From NCBI GenBank assembly GCA_038205805.1, contig JBBRBO010000088.1:1-16858 (forward strand): a stretch of DNA of 16,858 nt, written 5' to 3'. Origin of the DNA: JBBSBY01 sp038205805 (GTDB taxonomy: Bacteria > Desulfobacterota > Desulfomonilia > Desulfomonilales > Desulfomonilaceae). The notes under the pieces are model-generated. The model saw only the letters and a program-made list of their open reading frames with translations, made no database searches and was not told the origin of the DNA. Of the stretch, positions 14,218-16,858 are shown one piece after another. Position numbers and translations under genes: made by a program. Numbering within the stretch: the stretch's first letter is position 1; each line of letters opens with the position of its first letter.

Positions 14218-14969
14218 TCTGTGTCTCCATCCACCTTTGAGTTGTGTTCACTTCCGAGGTCCGGCGATACGCGGGAAGAATCTCGGCTGCAATTCGCTTG
14301 AATAAGATCCGGTCGCCTGAGGCGTGTTCTGGCAAGGGCTTGGGAGCGCCGCCATTCCTCAATCTTCTTATGATGCCCCTCAAGTAGTATTTCGGGCACT
14401 TCCCGTCCGTCAAATATTCTGGGGCGAGTGTATTGAGGATACTCGAGTAATCCCTCATAAAAGGAATCGCCGCCCACGTGACTGTCCGAGCCCAGCACTC
14501 CTGGGATCAAACGCACCACGGCGTCTATGATCGACATGGCCGCGGTTTCTCCACCGGAAAGCACGTAGTCGCCCACGGAAATCTCATCATGGACGTAGGC
14601 TCGTATGCGTTCGTCAAGACCTTCATACCGACCGCATACGAACATCAGTTCGTCCTGTAACGCCAGCTCCTCGGCCACCGATTGCCGGAAGAGTCTTCCT
14701 TGGGGCGTCATGAGGATGACCTTGGGCGATCGCATACTACGAGCGGCGCCCCGGATCGCCGCCACAACGGGTTCGGGTTTCATGACCATTCCCGTGCCGC
14801 CGCCGTAGGGGTAATCGTCGGTGGTGCGATGACGGTCCTCGGCGAAGTCTCGAATATCGATGGTCTCCAGGCGCAAGAGATCGGCCTGAACGGCTCTCGC
14901 GGGATTGCCGAACGCAAGAAACGAATCGAAGATCCTCGGGAAGATGGTCAATATCTTCACGTCAAGCAT
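14214..14969 (-). CDS. trmD: tRNA (guanine-N1-)-methyltransferase, 251 aa
   Basis: Methylates G37 of tRNAs with G at position 36, using S-adenosylmethionine, and prevents +1 frameshifting. Family motifs: VKILTIFPRIFDSF, DDYPYGGGTGMVMKPEPV, ILMTPQGRLFRQ, the trefoil-knot SAM site CGRYEGLDERI and the ISVGDYVLSGGETAAM loop. PRIFDGREVPEILLEGHH is also conserved. Length (251) is normal. ATG at 14967-14969 overlaps the rimM stop by eight bases, and the stop overlaps rplS (ATGA), so the three are tightly co-translated. Confidence 0.98.
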   Translation of the reverse strand: MLDVKILTIFPRIFDSFLAFGNPARAVQADLLRLETIDIRDFAEDRHRTTDDYPYGGGTGMVMKPEPVVAAIRGAARSMRSPKVILMTPQGRLFRQSVAEELALQDELMFVCGRYEGLDERIRAYVHDEISVGDYVLSGGETAAMSIIDAVVRLIPGVLGSDSHVGGDSFYEGLLEYPQYTRPRIFDGREVPEILLEGHHKKIEEWRRSQALARTRLRRPDLIQANCSRDSSRVSPDLGSEHNSKVDGDTE

Positions 14970-15468
14970 CGGGAACGAGCCCTTCCAGGGGATCCACCAC
15001 CATACGACCGCCTTCGAGGTCTATTTCGAGGACTACTTCGTCGATGAGAGGCAGAAGAACCTCACCGCGGGGGCTTTCCACATGCAGCACATCGTTTGCG
15101 CCCGTTTCCGTGAGGCCGGTTACATCCCCGAGAGGTTCACCTGAGGTAGTGACCACGGCGAGACCAATCAGTTCGAACCAGTAATACTCGTCCTCGTCCT
15201 TGGGCGGCAGATTTTCCCTGCTCGTCTTCACGAGACTTCCCACGAGAAGTTGCGCTTGTTCGGGGCTGCTCACGCCCTCAACGAAGACCAGCACGGCGCC
15301 TTTATGGATTCGCAGAGACCGTATGGTCCTGGCTTCATCTCCAAAGACGAGGGTGGCGGATCTCTCAAAGGCCTCGAAGGTTTCGGTGTACGGGGTTATT
15401 TTGATCTCCCCCTTAACGCCGAACGGCCGTGCTGCTCGGCCGATAATGACAAGTCGTCCGTCGGGCAT
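14962..15468 (-). CDS. rimM: 16S rRNA processing protein RimM, 168 aa
   Basis: Assembly factor that binds S19 and the 30S head and helps 16S maturation. The N-terminal RimM domain starts VIIGRAARPFGVKGEIKITP, and the linker/PRC-barrel region shows YYWFELIGLAVVT, GEPLGDVTGL, TGANDVLHVE and VLLPLIDEVVLEIDLEGGRM. Length (168) fits. ATG at 15466-15468 gives the expected MPDGRLVIIGR start, but the ribosome binding site is weak. It lies 37 bases after khpA and overlaps trmD. Confidence 0.96.
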   Translation of the reverse strand: MPDGRLVIIGRAARPFGVKGEIKITPYTETFEAFERSATLVFGDEARTIRSLRIHKGAVLVFVEGVSSPEQAQLLVGSLVKTSRENLPPKDEDEYYWFELIGLAVVTTSGEPLGDVTGLTETGANDVLHVESPRGEVLLPLIDEVVLEIDLEGGRMVVDPLEGLVPDA

Positions 15469-15505
15469 ATGTGACTCAGTGGAAGTCGGCTCTCGGTGTG
15501 AGCGC

Positions 15506-15736
15506 CTATTCCAGGATCTCCAGGACCGCTCGCTTCTTGGATTTCGTTGAAGCCGCGCTAAGAACGGTTCTCATCGCCCTTGCGGTGCGTCCCTGTTTAC
15601 CGATGACCTTCCCGAGATCGGCCTTGGCAACTTTAAGTTCGATAACTGAAGCCATCTCGCCTTCAACTTCGGTGACTACGACCTCATCAGGGCTGTCTAC
15701 CAGTGACTTGGCCATGTATTCGATCAAATCCTTCAT
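15506..15736 (-). CDS. khpA: KH-domain RNA-binding protein KhpA, 76 aa
   Basis: Small single KH-domain protein (YlqC/KhpA) that binds RNA and is nearly always found between rpsP and rimM. The GxxG loop is in ADLGKVIGKQGRTARAMRTV, and MKDLIEYMAKSLVDSPDEV is the usual N-terminus. Length (76) is standard. ATG at 15734-15736 has GAGG seven bases upstream. It lies 43 bases after rpsP. Confidence 0.95.
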   Translation of the reverse strand: MKDLIEYMAKSLVDSPDEVVVTEVEGEMASVIELKVAKADLGKVIGKQGRTARAMRTVLSAASTKSKKRAVLEILE

Positions 15737-15779
15737 AGACGATCCTCATGAAGCATTCTTGATAGCGCCGACGGGTCCA

Positions 15780-16049
15780 CTACTTCGCAGGTTGCTCGGG
15801 AGCGGCTTCCGCTTCTTCGACGGAGGTATAGAGCTTTTTAACGGTGTTCGTCATAACTGCGCCCTTAGCTATCCAGCCCTTGAGGTTTTCCTGGTTGAGT
15901 TTCAGCCCGTTGATCTTGTTACGGGGATCATATGTTCCCAGAATCTCGATGAAACGGCCGTCTCTGGGAGCTGTCGCCTCAGTGGCTACTATGCGGTAAA
16001 AGGGTTTTTTCTTGGCGCCGAATCGGGCAAGTCGAATCTTAACAGCCAT
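15780..16049 (-). CDS. rpsP: 30S ribosomal protein S16, 89 aa
   Basis: Small-subunit protein. The conserved start MAVKIRLARFGAKKKPFYRI sets the ATG at 16047-16049. The core APRDGRFIEILGTYDP and AKGAVMTNTVKKLY follow. It ends in an acidic/proline tail. GGAGG lies twelve bases upstream, which is longer spacing than usual. The frame is open for 26 more codons upstream, but that stretch contains the promoter and is not coding. First gene of the operon with khpA, rimM, trmD, rplS and probably rnhB. The often-adjacent ffh is absent upstream. Confidence 0.97.
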   Translation of the reverse strand: MAVKIRLARFGAKKKPFYRIVATEATAPRDGRFIEILGTYDPRNKINGLKLNQENLKGWIAKGAVMTNTVKKLYTSVEEAEAAPEQPAK

Positions 16050-16098
16050 GACGTATATAAGCCTCCGTGGGTAAATCGTCTCGATACATAATCGAACT

Positions 16099-16127
16099 AT
16101 ATTATTCGAGGTCGTTTGGCGTGTCAA
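16099..16127 (-). promoter_or_regulatory. Sigma70-type promoter of the rpsP operon
   Basis: On the minus strand there is a consensus -35 TTGACA (complement of 16122-16127) and, after exactly 17 bases, TAATAT (complement of 16099-16104). It lies about 50 bases before the rpsP ATG. No other promoter of this quality was seen between the six operon genes. Confidence 0.8.
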
Positions 16128-16321
16128 GGCGCGTTTTTCTTATAGAGTGGCCAAGAACGCTCGACGCATGGGTCTGAATAGGATCATACGCAGAGTAAAG
16201 CGCTTACACCTCACTGTCACGGTGTGCGCTCAGGCGGGACGCAGAGCCCTTTGGGACGGTGAATCCGCGCTGAACGTAAACACCGCTGAGACTCGCGCCT
16301 ATTGGGCGGAGCCGGCAATCT

Positions 16322-16858
16322 TCAAACGCCGGTTTTTACCTCACGGGGGTCAAACCCGTAGAGTTCGCCGTACTTTTCAGCCAAATAATCAATTAAGTAG
16401 TGCGGTGACGGCTCATCCCCGGTCACCCTAAGAACCAACTCGGCGGCGGAAAACGTGCGGCCCTCCTGATGGATATGTCGCCGCAACCAGGATAGAAGTG
16501 CGCCAAAGTCGCCGCGCTCCATGTCTCCATTCAGGTTTGGTATGTCTCTTTGAGCTGCTGCGAAGAGTTGCGCGGCGTACATGTTCCCCAGAGTGTACGT
16601 GGGAAAATACCCGATGGCTCCCAAGGACCAGTGCACATCCTGCATGGCGCCGTCCTTGTGGTCCGGCGGGGTGACACCCAGGTAGCGTCCCATGGCGGCG
16701 TTCCACGCTTCAGGCAGATCCCTCGGCTCGAGTTTGCGCCGCATGAGATCCAGCTCCAGCTCGAATCGCAGCAGCACGTGGATGTTGTAGGTAACCTCGT
16801 CGGCTTCGGTGCGTATAAGGCTGGGCGTAACCCTGTTGACCTCCCGATAGAAGTCGTC
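16322..16858 (-). CDS. Carboxypeptidase Taq (M32 family), C-terminal part, cut by window edge
   Basis: Metallocarboxypeptidase of family M32, removing C-terminal residues from peptides in the cytoplasm. The frame is open from the right edge (DDFYREVNRV, TPSLIRTEADEVTYNIHVLL) to the stop at 16322-16324, giving 178 residues. Diagnostic stretches are IRTEADEVTYNIHVLLRFEL, DLPEAWNAAMGRYLGVTPPD, MQDVHWSLGAIGYFPTYTLG and NMYAAQLFAAA. The zinc-binding HExxH motif would lie upstream, outside the window. Downstream, 16128-16321 holds no gene apart from the rpsP promoter at its left edge. Confidence 0.95.
   Translation of the reverse strand, partial: DDFYREVNRVTPSLIRTEADEVTYNIHVLLRFELELDLMRRKLEPRDLPEAWNAAMGRYLGVTPPDHKDGAMQDVHWSLGAIGYFPTYTLGNMYAAQLFAAAQRDIPNLNGDMERGDFGALLSWLRRHIHQEGRTFSAAELVLRVTGDEPSPHYLIDYLAEKYGELYGFDPREVKTGV

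Noticed and set aside
16050..16127. N-terminal extension of S16 by 26 codons
   Set aside because: The extension covers the -35/-10 promoter and precedes the conserved MAVKIRLARFG start.
16128..16321. Possible small gene or RNA between rpsP and the carboxypeptidase
   Set aside because: The plus-strand frame here has no ribosome binding site or family resemblance, and I could not find a stable stem with a terminator.

Overview
The window looks like a piece of a Gram-negative anaerobe's chromosome, most likely a Desulfobacterota member near the Syntrophobacterales. The clues are a selenocysteine formate dehydrogenase locus with fdhE, the order rpsP-khpA-rimM-trmD-rplS-rnhB, a lipoprotein and signal-peptide proteins implying an outer membrane, and long palindromic intergenic repeats. 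The lineage is inferred from gene content only.

Region 1 (1-3.1 kb) is decayed accessory DNA. A formate dehydrogenase alpha subunit runs in from the left edge. It keeps a UGA selenocysteine codon and a textbook SECIS hairpin, but has a frameshift and a deletion of roughly 70 codons. It is followed by a hairpin, a 46-residue DUF3096 membrane protein on the minus strand, the 3' relic of an IS630-type transposase, and a GNAT acetyltransferase. Region 2 (3.3-4.7 kb) holds fdhE, encoding the formate dehydrogenase maturation protein, flanked by two copies of a palindromic repeat.

Region 3 (4.7-9.0 kb, minus strand) reads murJ, a GDPD-like phosphodiesterase, a HAD phosphatase and a class II aldolase. 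The middle two are joined by an ATGA overlap. Region 4 has rpsT (S20), divergent from murJ. It is followed by a convergent gene for a large exported CHAT-like protein that lacks the catalytic His/Cys pair and whose N-terminal codons are made of one copy of the repeat. Then come an HD-domain nucleotidase-like gene and a tiny putative lipoprotein gene.

Region 5 (12.8-16.1 kb, minus strand) is the ribosome and tRNA-modification operon rpsP-khpA-rimM-trmD-rplS-rnhB, with a strong sigma70-type promoter before rpsP. A repeat copy sits between rplS and rnhB. The right edge cuts an M32 (Taq-type) carboxypeptidase gene.

I see no CRISPR array, defence island, prophage, tRNA or rRNA. The most unusual structure is the composite double-hairpin repeat (three long copies and one partial copy in about 10.5 kb), including the copy read in frame inside the CHAT-like gene.
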